Shown: positions 13,836 through 21,678 of the stretch, one piece after another
How the letters are laid out: every line of letters starts with the position of its first letter
Numbering within the stretch: position 1 is the first letter of the stretch
The notes under the pieces: generated by a model
Seen by the model: the letters and a program-made list of their open reading frames with translations, nothing else
Databases searched by the model: none
Told to the model about the DNA's origin: nothing
Source of the DNA: JACOTK01 sp038256565
GTDB taxonomy: Bacteria; Actinomycetota; Acidimicrobiia; Acidimicrobiales; CADCSY01
NCBI GenBank assembly: GCA_038256565.1
Contig: JBBSKG010000036.1
Location: 1 to 21,678, forward strand
Direction of reading: 5' to 3'
DNA: 21,678 nucleotides
Made by a program: the position numbers and the translations under genes

Positions 13836-15347
13836 ATGATGACCAAAACCTGGGTCAAGGTTGGCAAGACGAAAGCCATAGGCGGCATTTTTGCTGCGGG
13901 GGCGCTCTTGGCCGCTGTACTCATGCCTGCAGGCAGTGTCACTGCTCAGTCGAGCCCTGGTTCTGTTCAATCTGGTGGTGGTGTCAAGGCCCAAGTTGAC
14001 GCACAAGTGGTTGGCATCAATATCTTCACGGGCAACTTTGCCCTTCCAATCAAGTTCGGCATTGCCGGGTCACGGGTAGATGGTAAGACCGCAAGCTCTG
14101 CCTCAGGTGCCCTCGATCTTGGTCTACTGGGTTCACTTATTGGTCTTGCTCTTGTCAACACCCCGACTCTCGACAAGCATGGTTGGACGCTTGATTTCCT
14201 CGGTCCAGCACTTGGGGCAATGGCCGCTACCACTGCTGACTCTCGTACCGCAGCTGGGGCACTAAAGACCCGAAGTACTCCTGAGATGGTTCGTGGTCCG
14301 CTGCAATTTCGTGGGGCAACAGAAACGGTGTCGGCACCTGACGGCGGACCGAGCAACGCGAAAACAACCGTTGGTGAACTGCGTCTAGACCTAGGCGTGG
14401 TGCAAGTTCTTGTCGAAGGCATGGAGTCGACTTCGGTGGCTTCCGCTACCGAAATTACAGCCACAAGCACCCTGAATCTTCTTGAGCTCAAGATCGGTGG
14501 CATTCCTACGTCACTGCGAAATCTGCGCTGGAACTTTAATCAGAAGTTGGGTCAGGCACCTACGAGTTCATTCGTTGTTGAGTCAGGCCAGATTGGCCCA
14601 ATGCAATACGACATGAGCAAGCCTGGCTACCTAGAGGCTGGCATCGCTCGCATAAACGAGATGATGGAAGGCGTTAACGCAGGCATCACGTTGCGGGCAC
14701 CCACGGTCGACGCCGACAAGCCCGGAACTCTTTCGTCGCTTCGTTTCGAACTCAAGAACTCGAAGTTGCTTGCCGACACCATTGGCAAGATATTTCTTTC
14801 AACGGTCTCCGATACCTATTTCGATTGGTCCGAAGATCAAGCAGCCAAGATTCCTGAACTTGGCCTCGTCTTTACTGTCGTCAACATCATTATCGGTGTG
14901 ATAACGGGCCAAGGCGGCATTGCGCTTGAGGTTGGTGGCGTGGGTGGCACGATTGCACCTAAGCCGATTGAAACGTTCAACTACGGCACCCCAGGTGGTG
15001 GAGCCTCGACTGGACCAGCGGTAGCACCTGCGACGGTTACCGCCACGACTCAGCCAACACAGACTTCATCGAAGTCGACTGACGCACTAGCGGCGAAGAG
15101 GCCAGCGTCATCTTCGCCTACCACTGTCACTACAACTGTTTCAGCTACTACAACCTCAACAACAATGCTTACGCAACTGACTACTCCTTCGGAATTTGTA
15201 CTTGGTGGAACCGAAAAGGTAGTTGCATCTGAGAAGTTCCCAGGATTAATCATCATATTGTTCGCAGCCGCCGGACTCGCTGCCTTTTGGGTCCATGACC
15301 GTCGTCGTATACAAGCCTTCATTGCAAAGGGAGCAAAAAAATCATGA
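13836..15347 (+). CDS. Secreted, C-terminally membrane-anchored protein of unknown family
   Basis: I do not recognise this 503-residue protein. It starts with a basic segment and a signal peptide (about 13-38, ending SVTAQ). A long domain of repeated beta-like segments rich in G, A, T and S follows (for example LGLLGSLIGLALVNTP, ELRLDLGVVQVLVEGM, LNLLELKIGGIP). Then comes a Thr/Ser/Pro-rich linker (about 395-455), a C-terminal membrane span (FPGLIIILFAAAGLAAFWV) and a basic tail. This is the layout of a surface protein on a stalk. No LPxTG motif is visible. ATG 13836 is chosen for the GGAG 8 nt upstream; a TTG at 13803 would add 11 residues. Its stop overlaps the ATG of the substrate-binding protein (ATGA), so it belongs to the transporter operon. 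Confidence 0.78.
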   Translation: MMTKTWVKVGKTKAIGGIFAAGALLAAVLMPAGSVTAQSSPGSVQSGGGVKAQVDAQVVGINIFTGNFALPIKFGIAGSRVDGKTASSASGALDLGLLGSLIGLALVNTPTLDKHGWTLDFLGPALGAMAATTADSRTAAGALKTRSTPEMVRGPLQFRGATETVSAPDGGPSNAKTTVGELRLDLGVVQVLVEGMESTSVASATEITATSTLNLLELKIGGIPTSLRNLRWNFNQKLGQAPTSSFVVESGQIGPMQYDMSKPGYLEAGIARINEMMEGVNAGITLRAPTVDADKPGTLSSLRFELKNSKLLADTIGKIFLSTVSDTYFDWSEDQAAKIPELGLVFTVVNIIIGVITGQGGIALEVGGVGGTIAPKPIETFNYGTPGGGASTGPAVAPATVTATTQPTQTSSKSTDALAAKRPASSSPTTVTTTVSATTTSTTMLTQLTTPSEFVLGGTEKVVASEKFPGLIIILFAAAGLAAFWVHDRRRIQAFIAKGAKKS

Positions 15348-17068
15348 AAATACGTCAGCGTATGGGCGATGACGCCATGGACAGCTTGCTGCTCAGAGGC
15401 TACGCCCCCCTCCTCGTTATTGTCGTCACGCTGGCCCTGTTGGTCATGCTTGTGCCGAGCAAGGGCCCAACAGAGCGGGCTATAGAGTCGGGCAACACTG
15501 AGCCCACGGTTGACGGTTTTGTTCCTTCCCAACCGGGACAGAATGACACTACGGTTCCTGGCTCAACAGGCACCGTGGCACCTGGTAGTAATCCCGGCAA
15601 GACGCCTACGTCCGGCAAGACGCCTACGTCCGGTTCCTCTGGTGCCGCCGGTGGTTCTGGGTCTGCGCAACCTCCCGGTGCCGCTCCTGGTGGCAAAGTT
15701 GCCGTCGCTGGTGACTGCGAAGGTGGTGCTCGCCAAACAAGAGAGCCCTACTCGCCTCCTTGCATTAAGTTTTCTGGTGCCAACGGTGGGGCAACTAGCC
15801 TTGGCGTTACTGGCGACACCGTCAAGATTGCCATCCGCGAAGGCAACTTACCTAGCCTTTACGCCGTTGCAGGCCAAGTGGCTGAGAAGGCCAACATCAA
15901 AGACACCAACGACGACATCCGCCGCACGACCGTTGCTTATTTTGATTATTTTAATAAGAAGTTCCAGATGTATGGTCGCAAGGTTGAGCCTGTGTTCTAT
16001 AAGGGCCAAGGCGATCAGCTGGCCGAGTTCTTCGGTGGTGGTGTTGAAACAGCCAACGCAGATGCCGTGAGGGTTGGTCAAGAGATCAAGGCATTCGCTG
16101 ACGTAAGTGTTCTGTCATCGCCATACGCCGATGGGCTTGTGCGTCAAAAGGTAATTGCGATTCCACCAATTCACATGTCTCGCCAGTGGTATGAGAAGCG
16201 TGCTCCTTATGCCTATGGAGTCTTTGTTGACTGCTCACGTCTTCTTGAGTCGATTGTTGACTATGGGCTCAAGCGCCTCATTGGTCACCCTGCCCGCTAT
16301 GCCGGAGACCCAGCGCTGCGCTCGAAGAGTCGAACGATTGGTTTGATCGTTCCCGAAGAGCCTTGGTATCAGGAGTGTGCCGATAAGGGCGCGGCCATGT
16401 TCGAGGCAGCAGGCAACAAGTTGGCGCACCGCATTAACTACAAGCTTGACTTCACTCGACTGTCTTCTGATGCAGTTGGTATGGCTGCTCAGATGAAGGA
16501 CAAGGGTGTTACTACTTTGATCTGTGCCTGTGACCCCATCTTGCCTTTGTTCCTTACTACCCAAGCGACCCAGCAGAATTATCGCCCCGAATGGGGAGTG
16601 GTCGGAACCGCTCTGACCGATGTGGACTTGTTGGGTCAGATCTACGATCAAGACCAGTGGCGTCATGCTGCAGGCTTAAGCTTCCTCAACGATATTGCCA
16701 ACGGTCCAAAGTCAGAGGCCTATCGGGTCTACAAAGAGATGAGAGATGATGAACCAGCTTTCACCAACTCAATTCTCTATTACCCAATTTTGCTGACCTT
16801 CCTGGGCATTCATATGGCGGGACCTAATCTGACCCCCGAAAGCTTCCGCCAAGGTCTATTTAACTACCCACCGACTTCTGGTGAGACCGGCGTCTGGAGC
16901 TTTGGTCCTGATGACCTAACCGCAACAGACGACGCACGAGAGATTTATTGGGATCCGAAAGCCGAAAGCCCCTTCAATAATGAACCGGGGCGCTATGTCC
17001 AAAGTCTTGAAGGCCGCTACACCAAGAACTGGCCAAAAGGCGAAGCCACATTCCCCATCGAGCCCTGA
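15344..17068 (+). CDS. Membrane-anchored Liv-type ABC transporter substrate-binding protein
   Basis: The 574-residue product has an N-terminal membrane span (about 21-38, APLLVIVVTLALLVMLV) with no lipobox, then a P/G/S/T-rich linker (about 45-117, with a PTSGK repeat). A periplasmic-binding-fold domain follows, of the kind paired with branched-chain amino acid (LivHMGF) transporters: VTGDTVKIAIREGN, VAYFDYFNKKFQMYGRKVE, SVLSSPYADGLVRQKVIAIP and WGVVGTALTDVDLLGQIYD. Several cysteines (DCEGGAR, PPCIKF, VDCSR, LICACD) may form disulfides. Substrates of this family include amino acids, short amides and aromatic acids; none can be assigned here. It overlaps the preceding gene by 4 nt and the fused permease starts 11 nt later. 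Confidence 0.86.
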   Translation: MKIRQRMGDDAMDSLLLRGYAPLLVIVVTLALLVMLVPSKGPTERAIESGNTEPTVDGFVPSQPGQNDTTVPGSTGTVAPGSNPGKTPTSGKTPTSGSSGAAGGSGSAQPPGAAPGGKVAVAGDCEGGARQTREPYSPPCIKFSGANGGATSLGVTGDTVKIAIREGNLPSLYAVAGQVAEKANIKDTNDDIRRTTVAYFDYFNKKFQMYGRKVEPVFYKGQGDQLAEFFGGGVETANADAVRVGQEIKAFADVSVLSSPYADGLVRQKVIAIPPIHMSRQWYEKRAPYAYGVFVDCSRLLESIVDYGLKRLIGHPARYAGDPALRSKSRTIGLIVPEEPWYQECADKGAAMFEAAGNKLAHRINYKLDFTRLSSDAVGMAAQMKDKGVTTLICACDPILPLFLTTQATQQNYRPEWGVVGTALTDVDLLGQIYDQDQWRHAAGLSFLNDIANGPKSEAYRVYKEMRDDEPAFTNSILYYPILLTFLGIHMAGPNLTPESFRQGLFNYPPTSGETGVWSFGPDDLTATDDAREIYWDPKAESPFNNEPGRYVQSLEGRYTKNWPKGEATFPIEP

Positions 17069-17079
17069 GAAGAGTGAAC

Positions 17080-19419
17080 ATGACGAACGACACGTTGGTT
17101 GGGGCACCTTCTTCGGTGTTTGACAAGGTAAAGGGCATGGTGCCTGAGTCCGCACGTTTCCCCGCAATGCTTGGGGCGGCGGTCTTCATAGGGTGGCCGA
17201 TATTAAATGCCATCCTGCCCGACGGAATGCCGCTAGGCATCGTGCTGTTGGGCGCAGTGCTTGGTTCATTGACCGGCATGACTGCTATTGGTTTGGTGCT
17301 TGTCTATCGAGCTACCCGAATTGTGAACTTTGCTCAGGCATCGCTCGGCTCGGCAGCTGGCGTGTTGTCGGTATTGGTATTTACAACATGGGGCTGGAAC
17401 TACTTCCTAAGTTTGTTCCTGGGCCTTGTCATGGCTGCGGCGGTAGGCGCAGCCATTGATGTGGTGATTATTCGACGGTTCTTTTGGGCACCACGATTGA
17501 TCTTGACACTGGCCACCATTGGCCTCGCTCAAATATTGGGCGGTATCGAACTTGGGCTTCCTTCGTTGTTTGGTAAACCACTGGTGACGAACTCGTTCTC
17601 AACACCAGTTGGGGGGAGTTTCACTCTCGACCCAATCTTCTTCAAGGGTCCTCACATCATGGTTTTAGTTGTGGTCCCTTTGGTGGTTGCAGCCTTGGCA
17701 TGGTTCCTGCGGGGAACTTCAGCCGGAACGGGCATTCGTGCAGCAGCAGAAAATGCTGAACGAGCCATGTTGTTGGGGGTTCCAGTCAAGCGTTTGTCGA
17801 CCATTGTGTGGGCGATTGCCGCAACGATGTCAGCTCTTTCGGTCATGTTGACCGCTCCGATTCAGCCTCTCCCGCCGACCGTACTGGGCGGTCCGGCTCT
17901 TTTGTTGCCAGCTCTTGCCGCAGCGGTGTTGGCTCGCATGGAAAGTCTCCCCAAGGCGTTTATTGCTGGTGTCGGGGTGGGCATAATGCAACAAGTCGTG
18001 TTCTGGAACAGCTCTCAGTCAAGCATCACCGACGTTGTCTTCCTGGTTCTTATTCTGGTCGCTCTGTTGTCACAACGTGACAAGTTGTCACGAGCAGACG
18101 ACGCCTCGCTTTCGAGCTGGGTTGGTGCACAAGAGACCCCTCCAGTTCCCGTACAGCTTCGTCATCTTCCTGAGGTGATTTGGACCAAGCGTGGCCTTCT
18201 AGCGGTCGTGGGTGTCATTGCCCTGGCGTTGCCGCTGGTGCTGTCTGTCAGTCAGGTAAACCTCTTGGGAACAGTTGCTTTGATTTATGCCATTGTTGCC
18301 TTGTCGTTGGTTATGCTCACCGGCTGGTCGGGTCAGCTCAGTCTGGGCCAGTTTGCCATTGCGGGCGTAGGAGCGGTTGCCGCTGCCAACGTCATGGACA
18401 AGAACCTTGACTTGATTCTCGCCCTGCTTGCATCTGCGGTAGCAGGGGGTTTGATTGCTCTAGCAGTGGGACTTCCTGCTTTACGTATTAAGGGTTTGTT
18501 TTTGGGAGTAACCACCCTGGCATTTTCTATTGCTATGTCGAACTACTTCTTGAACACCTCTTATTTCGGTAGCTTCTTGCCATCGGGACTAACTCGTCCT
18601 GTGCTGTTGACTCGGTTTGATCTGAGTGATGAAAATACTCTCTATTACTTCACCCTGATCGTTGCGGTTATGGCGGTTGGCTTAGCTCGTGGCCTACGTT
18701 CAGGTCGCCCTGGCCGTGTACTTGTAGCCGTTCGTGACAATGAACGGGCGGCACAGGCACGTGGTGTCCACACAACTCGGGTGAAACTCATGGCCTTTGG
18801 TACTAGTGGAGCCATTGCCGGTCTTGCCGGTGGTTTGAGCATGATTTCGCTTCAGGGCATCCCGTTCGGTGCGTTTGGTTCGGGTCAGAGCTTCGAGGCT
18901 TTCAGTATGGTCGTCATCGGCGGCCTAACCTCAGTGTCTGGTGCACTTGTAGGGGCTTTCGCTTTACGCAGCGCCCAGTACTTCGTAGGCGGTGGTTTGC
19001 AACTCATTATCACTGGTAGTGGAGTGCTCTTCTTGCTGCTGGTCTTCCCTGGTGGACTTGGACAGATTTCGCTGAAGATTCGTGATCGTTTCCTTCGCAA
19101 GGTGGCCGATAGGCGCGGTCTGGTGGTTCCAAGTTTGATCGCTGACATTCGAGTTGAGGAAGAGGAAGATGAAGAGGCCAATAGGCCAAAACTCGAAGAC
19201 TTGCTTTCGGGTGGAGACTTTGGCTCGGCGCTTTTGGGTGGTGCCCCCACAACTGAGCGCACACCTGCGGCTTCGACGATGGCCACTGGCCCAATTTCAA
19301 CGATTGACCTAACTCACCTTGATGAGTCTGTCGAAGTTGATTTGTTGCGAGCTGAGGCGCAAAACATGAAGAAACGCCTCGAAGAACTCGAGCGTCTGGT
19401 CGAGGGGGGCCGGAAATGA
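17080..19419 (+). CDS. Fused LivH-LivM permease with acidic coiled-coil tail
   Basis: One 779-residue chain carries both permeases of a branched-chain-type ABC transporter. Residues about 20-340 are LivH-like (TGMTAIGLVLVYRATRIVNF, AENAERAMLLGVPVKRLSTI). Residues about 365-665 are LivM-like (MLTGWSGQLSLGQFAIAGVG, ALRIKGLFLGVTTLAF, VAVRDNERAAQARGV). The two Glu/Arg loops are the sites that contact the ATPases. A cytoplasmic tail of about 110 residues is acidic (EEEEDEEA) and ends in a short coiled coil (RAEAQNMKKRLEELERLVEG). ATG 17080 is chosen over GTG 17074 because AGAAGAG precedes it at a suitable distance. It overlaps the ATPase gene by 4 nt. Confidence 0.92.
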   Translation: MTNDTLVGAPSSVFDKVKGMVPESARFPAMLGAAVFIGWPILNAILPDGMPLGIVLLGAVLGSLTGMTAIGLVLVYRATRIVNFAQASLGSAAGVLSVLVFTTWGWNYFLSLFLGLVMAAAVGAAIDVVIIRRFFWAPRLILTLATIGLAQILGGIELGLPSLFGKPLVTNSFSTPVGGSFTLDPIFFKGPHIMVLVVVPLVVAALAWFLRGTSAGTGIRAAAENAERAMLLGVPVKRLSTIVWAIAATMSALSVMLTAPIQPLPPTVLGGPALLLPALAAAVLARMESLPKAFIAGVGVGIMQQVVFWNSSQSSITDVVFLVLILVALLSQRDKLSRADDASLSSWVGAQETPPVPVQLRHLPEVIWTKRGLLAVVGVIALALPLVLSVSQVNLLGTVALIYAIVALSLVMLTGWSGQLSLGQFAIAGVGAVAAANVMDKNLDLILALLASAVAGGLIALAVGLPALRIKGLFLGVTTLAFSIAMSNYFLNTSYFGSFLPSGLTRPVLLTRFDLSDENTLYYFTLIVAVMAVGLARGLRSGRPGRVLVAVRDNERAAQARGVHTTRVKLMAFGTSGAIAGLAGGLSMISLQGIPFGAFGSGQSFEAFSMVVIGGLTSVSGALVGAFALRSAQYFVGGGLQLIITGSGVLFLLLVFPGGLGQISLKIRDRFLRKVADRRGLVVPSLIADIRVEEEEDEEANRPKLEDLLSGGDFGSALLGGAPTTERTPAASTMATGPISTIDLTHLDESVEVDLLRAEAQNMKKRLEELERLVEGGRK

Positions 19420-21338
19420 CCATGGTGGATATTGATCGAACAACCAATCTCGGACGTCCCACTCGCGATCTGTTGCGTTGCGAAGGCCTTGACGTTTTCT
19501 ATGGATCGGTTCAGATTCTCTTCAACGTTGACTACACAGTTGAGGAGGGTGAGATCGTTGCCCTACTCGGTACCAATGGTGCAGGCAAGTCAACACTGCT
19601 GCGCGCTATCACGGGTTTGACTCCACCCAAGCGGGGCAAGGTGTGGATGGATGGCAAAGAGATCACAGGCATTTCCCCCGTTGACATGGCCAAGGCAGGC
19701 GTTGCTTTCATGCCTGGAGGCCGTGCAATCTTTCCCGGCCTGACCGTGGGCGAGAACTTGCGTATGGCGGCATGGCTTTATCGCCAAGACACCGAACGCG
19801 TCGAAGCTGGGTTGGCGAAGTGCCTTGAACTTTTCCCTGTGCTTAAGTCACGCCTTTCTGAAAAGGCTGCCTTGCTCTCGGGTGGACAACAACAAATGGT
19901 GGCATTGGCACAGGCTCTTTTGGCTGAACCTCGCCTCTTGTTGATCGACGAACTCTCACTTGGCTTGGCCCCCGTCGTGGTAGGCGAGCTTCTTGAAGTG
20001 GTGCGTGAGTTGCGTAATCAGGGCGTGACCATTGTCTTGGTTGAACAGTCAGTAAACGTGGCGCTCAGCGTCTCTGACCGTGCAGTGTTCATGGAAAAGG
20101 GCGAGGTGCGCTTTACCGGTCCCGCTGGCGAACTTTTGGAGCGAGGCGACCTGTTGCGTTCGGTCTTCATCCAGGGAAGCAAAAAAAGCAACCTTGGTGC
20201 TGGAGAACAGGTTGTGGAACTGCAGCCAGAAGTTCCACGGCGTGACTTCTCACTCGAGCCAGTGATCATGCATGCCACCGGCATCACTAAGCGCTTTGGT
20301 GGTCTCACTGCCGTTGACCATGTCGACCTTGACGTTCGCGCTGGAGAGATCGTAGGCATTCTGGGAGCAAACGGCGCAGGTAAAACTACCCTGCTCGACC
20401 TCCTAACAGGCTTTGTGCCCGTCGATTCGGGTCAGGTCCGTCTAGAAAATGACGATATTACCGACCGTGCTCCTGAACTTCGAGCAGAAGCTGGTCTAGC
20501 TAGATCATTCCAAGATGCCCGCCTCTTTCCAGGTTTGACTGTTGCCGAAAACCTGGCTGTAGCGCTAGAGATCTTTATTCCTTCGCGTGACCCATTTGCT
20601 GCTTCATTTAGACTTCCAGCCGCACTGTTGTCTGAGGTGATGGTGGCCGAGCGCGTAGAGCAGTTGATTGGCTTGCTTGGTCTCGGGGCATTTCGTGATA
20701 AGTATGTTGGGCAGTTGTCGACGGGTTCACGTCGAATCGTCGAACTTGGTTCTCTTCTTGCTCAACAAGCGAAGATTCTCATGCTTGATGAGCCCACTGC
20801 TGGTATCGCACAGCGTGAGTCAGAAGCAATGGGTCCGCTCATCAAGCGAATTCGTGATGTGACTGGCGTAGCAATTGTCATTGTCGAACATGACGTTCCA
20901 ATGCTGTTGGCAACATGTGACCGTTTGGTGGCAATGGAATTAGGCGGTGTTGTTGCTGATGGTGACCCTGCTGAGGTGATTCAAAACGATCGAGTGATCG
21001 CCTCTTATCTCGGTGCCGACGAAGCAGCCATTAGCCGATCGGGTTCGACTTCAGGTTCTGATAAGAAACCAGCAGCTCGACAGAGGCTGCGTTCGTCAAC
21101 AGCCAAATCACCTACTGCCAAATCACCTACTGCCAAATCACCTACACCAAGGCGTTCGTCACAAGCAACATCAGCTGCAAGGGCAACACGCACCACTTCA
21201 ACACGCTCTACCTCAACTTGGGATACAGCGTCACGAACACCCGAAGTATCCGGAAAGCCCGGAAAGCCCGCAGTACCAAGGCAACGACGGAATGGACCGG
21301 TCCAAGCAAGACGCGATAAGGATATAACTCTCGACTAG
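19416..21338 (+). CDS. Fused LivF-LivG ABC ATPase with basic repetitive tail
   Basis: Two complete ATPase domains occur in one 640-residue chain. The LivF-like domain (about 19-254) has Walker A GTNGAGKST (52-60), signature LSGGQ (154-158) and Walker B LLLIDE (174-179). The LivG-like domain (about 284-535) has Walker A GANGAGKTT (317-325), a variant signature LSTGS (434-438) and Walker B ILMLDEP. The final 100 residues are disordered, Ser/Thr/Arg/Lys-rich, with three AKSPT units. The order F then G, in a single polypeptide, matches the single-chain permease just upstream. The start overlaps the permease stop as ATGA. It energises import of the unknown substrate bound by the anchored binding proteins. 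Confidence 0.93.
   Translation: MTMVDIDRTTNLGRPTRDLLRCEGLDVFYGSVQILFNVDYTVEEGEIVALLGTNGAGKSTLLRAITGLTPPKRGKVWMDGKEITGISPVDMAKAGVAFMPGGRAIFPGLTVGENLRMAAWLYRQDTERVEAGLAKCLELFPVLKSRLSEKAALLSGGQQQMVALAQALLAEPRLLLIDELSLGLAPVVVGELLEVVRELRNQGVTIVLVEQSVNVALSVSDRAVFMEKGEVRFTGPAGELLERGDLLRSVFIQGSKKSNLGAGEQVVELQPEVPRRDFSLEPVIMHATGITKRFGGLTAVDHVDLDVRAGEIVGILGANGAGKTTLLDLLTGFVPVDSGQVRLENDDITDRAPELRAEAGLARSFQDARLFPGLTVAENLAVALEIFIPSRDPFAASFRLPAALLSEVMVAERVEQLIGLLGLGAFRDKYVGQLSTGSRRIVELGSLLAQQAKILMLDEPTAGIAQRESEAMGPLIKRIRDVTGVAIVIVEHDVPMLLATCDRLVAMELGGVVADGDPAEVIQNDRVIASYLGADEAAISRSGSTSGSDKKPAARQRLRSSTAKSPTAKSPTAKSPTPRRSSQATSAARATRTTSTRSTSTWDTASRTPEVSGKPGKPAVPRQRRNGPVQARRDKDITLD
21102..21146. repeat. Three 15-bp tandem repeats in the ATPase C-terminal tail
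   Basis: GCCAAATCACCTACT occurs at 21102-21116 and 21117-21131, and a third copy at 21132-21146 ends in ACA instead of ACT. Each encodes AKSPT, so expansion or contraction would be in frame. Confidence 0.9.
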
Positions 21339-21374
21339 AGCGACATAAGACACATATTTCTTGACAATCAGCCT

Positions 21375-21402
21375 GCTTGCACCCCCCGCAAGCCGTTAAC
21401 GG
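21375..21402. terminator. Short hairpin plus palindrome between the ATPase gene and the next gene
   Basis: GCTTGC (21375-21380) pairs with GCAAGC (21388-21393) around a C-rich loop, directly followed by the 10-bp palindrome CCGTTAACGG (21393-21402). It may end the upstream transcript. A TTGACA at 21361 has no matching -10 box, so no promoter is called. Confidence 0.3.
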
Positions 21403-21437
21403 TGGCAACGCTGTGACGTTTTTATGGGGGAATTTGT

Positions 21438-21678
21438 ATGGAGCAGAGACAGCTTGACCAACAAGATCTGATCTTGCGTAAAGGTTACTTGCCGGCGGTA
21501 GTCATCCTTGCAGTGTTAGCGCTTTTGGTTACGCTGACACCGTCCAAGGGGGCGAGTGATCGTGTGCTGGGCCTTAGTGTCGATCGAAATGGTACTGAGG
21601 GAACTTTTCAATCTGAGCCCGGAGCTCCCTCGGCTCCCGGGGGAGCCTCCCCGCTTGTCACTACCGGTGGCACGGGGA
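21438..21678 (+). CDS. Second membrane-anchored substrate-binding protein (N-terminus only, cut by window edge)
   Basis: ATG 21438, with GGGGGA 7 nt upstream, opens 80 codons that continue past the window. The product begins MEQRQLDQQDLILRKGYLP, then a membrane span (VVILAVLALLVTLT) and PSKGASDRV, then a P/G/S/T-rich linker. The span and the following PSKG match the start of the substrate-binding protein at 15344 (LALLVMLVPSKGPTERA), so this is most likely a second binding protein of the same transporter system. The binding domain itself is outside the window. Confidence 0.72.
   Translation, partial: MEQRQLDQQDLILRKGYLPAVVILAVLALLVTLTPSKGASDRVLGLSVDRNGTEGTFQSEPGAPSAPGGASPLVTTGGTG

Noticed and set aside
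21102..21146. CRISPR-like or regulatory repeat array
   Set aside because: The 15-bp units are contiguous without spacers and encode in-frame AKSPT repeats.
21361..21366. TTGACA as a -35 box for the last gene
   Set aside because: No acceptable -10 hexamer lies 16-18 nt downstream; that stretch is C-rich.

Overview
The window reads as chromosomal DNA of a moderate-GC actinobacterium. An Acidimicrobiia-type lineage is my best guess. This is inference from several things together: actinobacterial UbiB/ABC1 paralogues beside a DUF2993 (LmeA-like) protein, a 3D-domain cell-wall protein, tRNAs without encoded CCA, many GTG starts, and branched-chain-type ABC transporters with fused subunits. No rRNA, insertion sequence, CRISPR array or prophage genes are visible.

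Left part (1-4800). larC (running off the left edge) and larB lie on the minus strand; they make the nickel-pincer nucleotide cofactor. pheA (prephenate dehydratase) diverges from them. Then come two serine tRNA genes (TGA and GCT anticodons) separated by a perfect 15-bp hairpin, a 3D-domain cell-wall protein, a two-copy 17-bp tandem repeat with two GC-rich hairpins, a 5'-truncated UbiB-family remnant, and tRNA-Arg(ACG).

Middle (4850-13660). A decayed toxin-antitoxin pair comes first: an excisionase-like antitoxin with a frameshifted C-terminus and a PIN toxin cut off after about 33 residues. A ferritin-like di-iron protein follows. A tight six-gene minus-strand operon then runs from about 12142 down to 6448: TetR regulator, canonical UbiB kinase, 116-aa orphan, UbiB-fold protein that has lost nearly all catalytic residues (predicted pseudokinase), DUF2993/LmeA-like lipid-binding protein, SAM methyltransferase. 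Every junction is an overlap or a gap of 0-2 nt. A second canonical UbiB kinase is transcribed divergently from the TetR gene. I consider this kinase/pseudokinase/lipid-binding/methyltransferase locus the best candidate for an undescribed system. A lipid or isoprenoid-quinone-related role is only inferred from family membership.

Right part (13836-21678). A plus-strand operon encodes a secreted, C-terminally anchored protein of unknown family, a membrane-anchored Liv-type substrate-binding protein, a fused LivH-LivM permease with an acidic coiled-coil tail, and a fused LivF-LivG double ATPase with a basic repeat-rich tail. After a short spacer, a second anchored substrate-binding protein begins and runs off the right edge. 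The transporter is thus condensed into one permease polypeptide and one ATPase polypeptide, possibly served by more than one binding protein.
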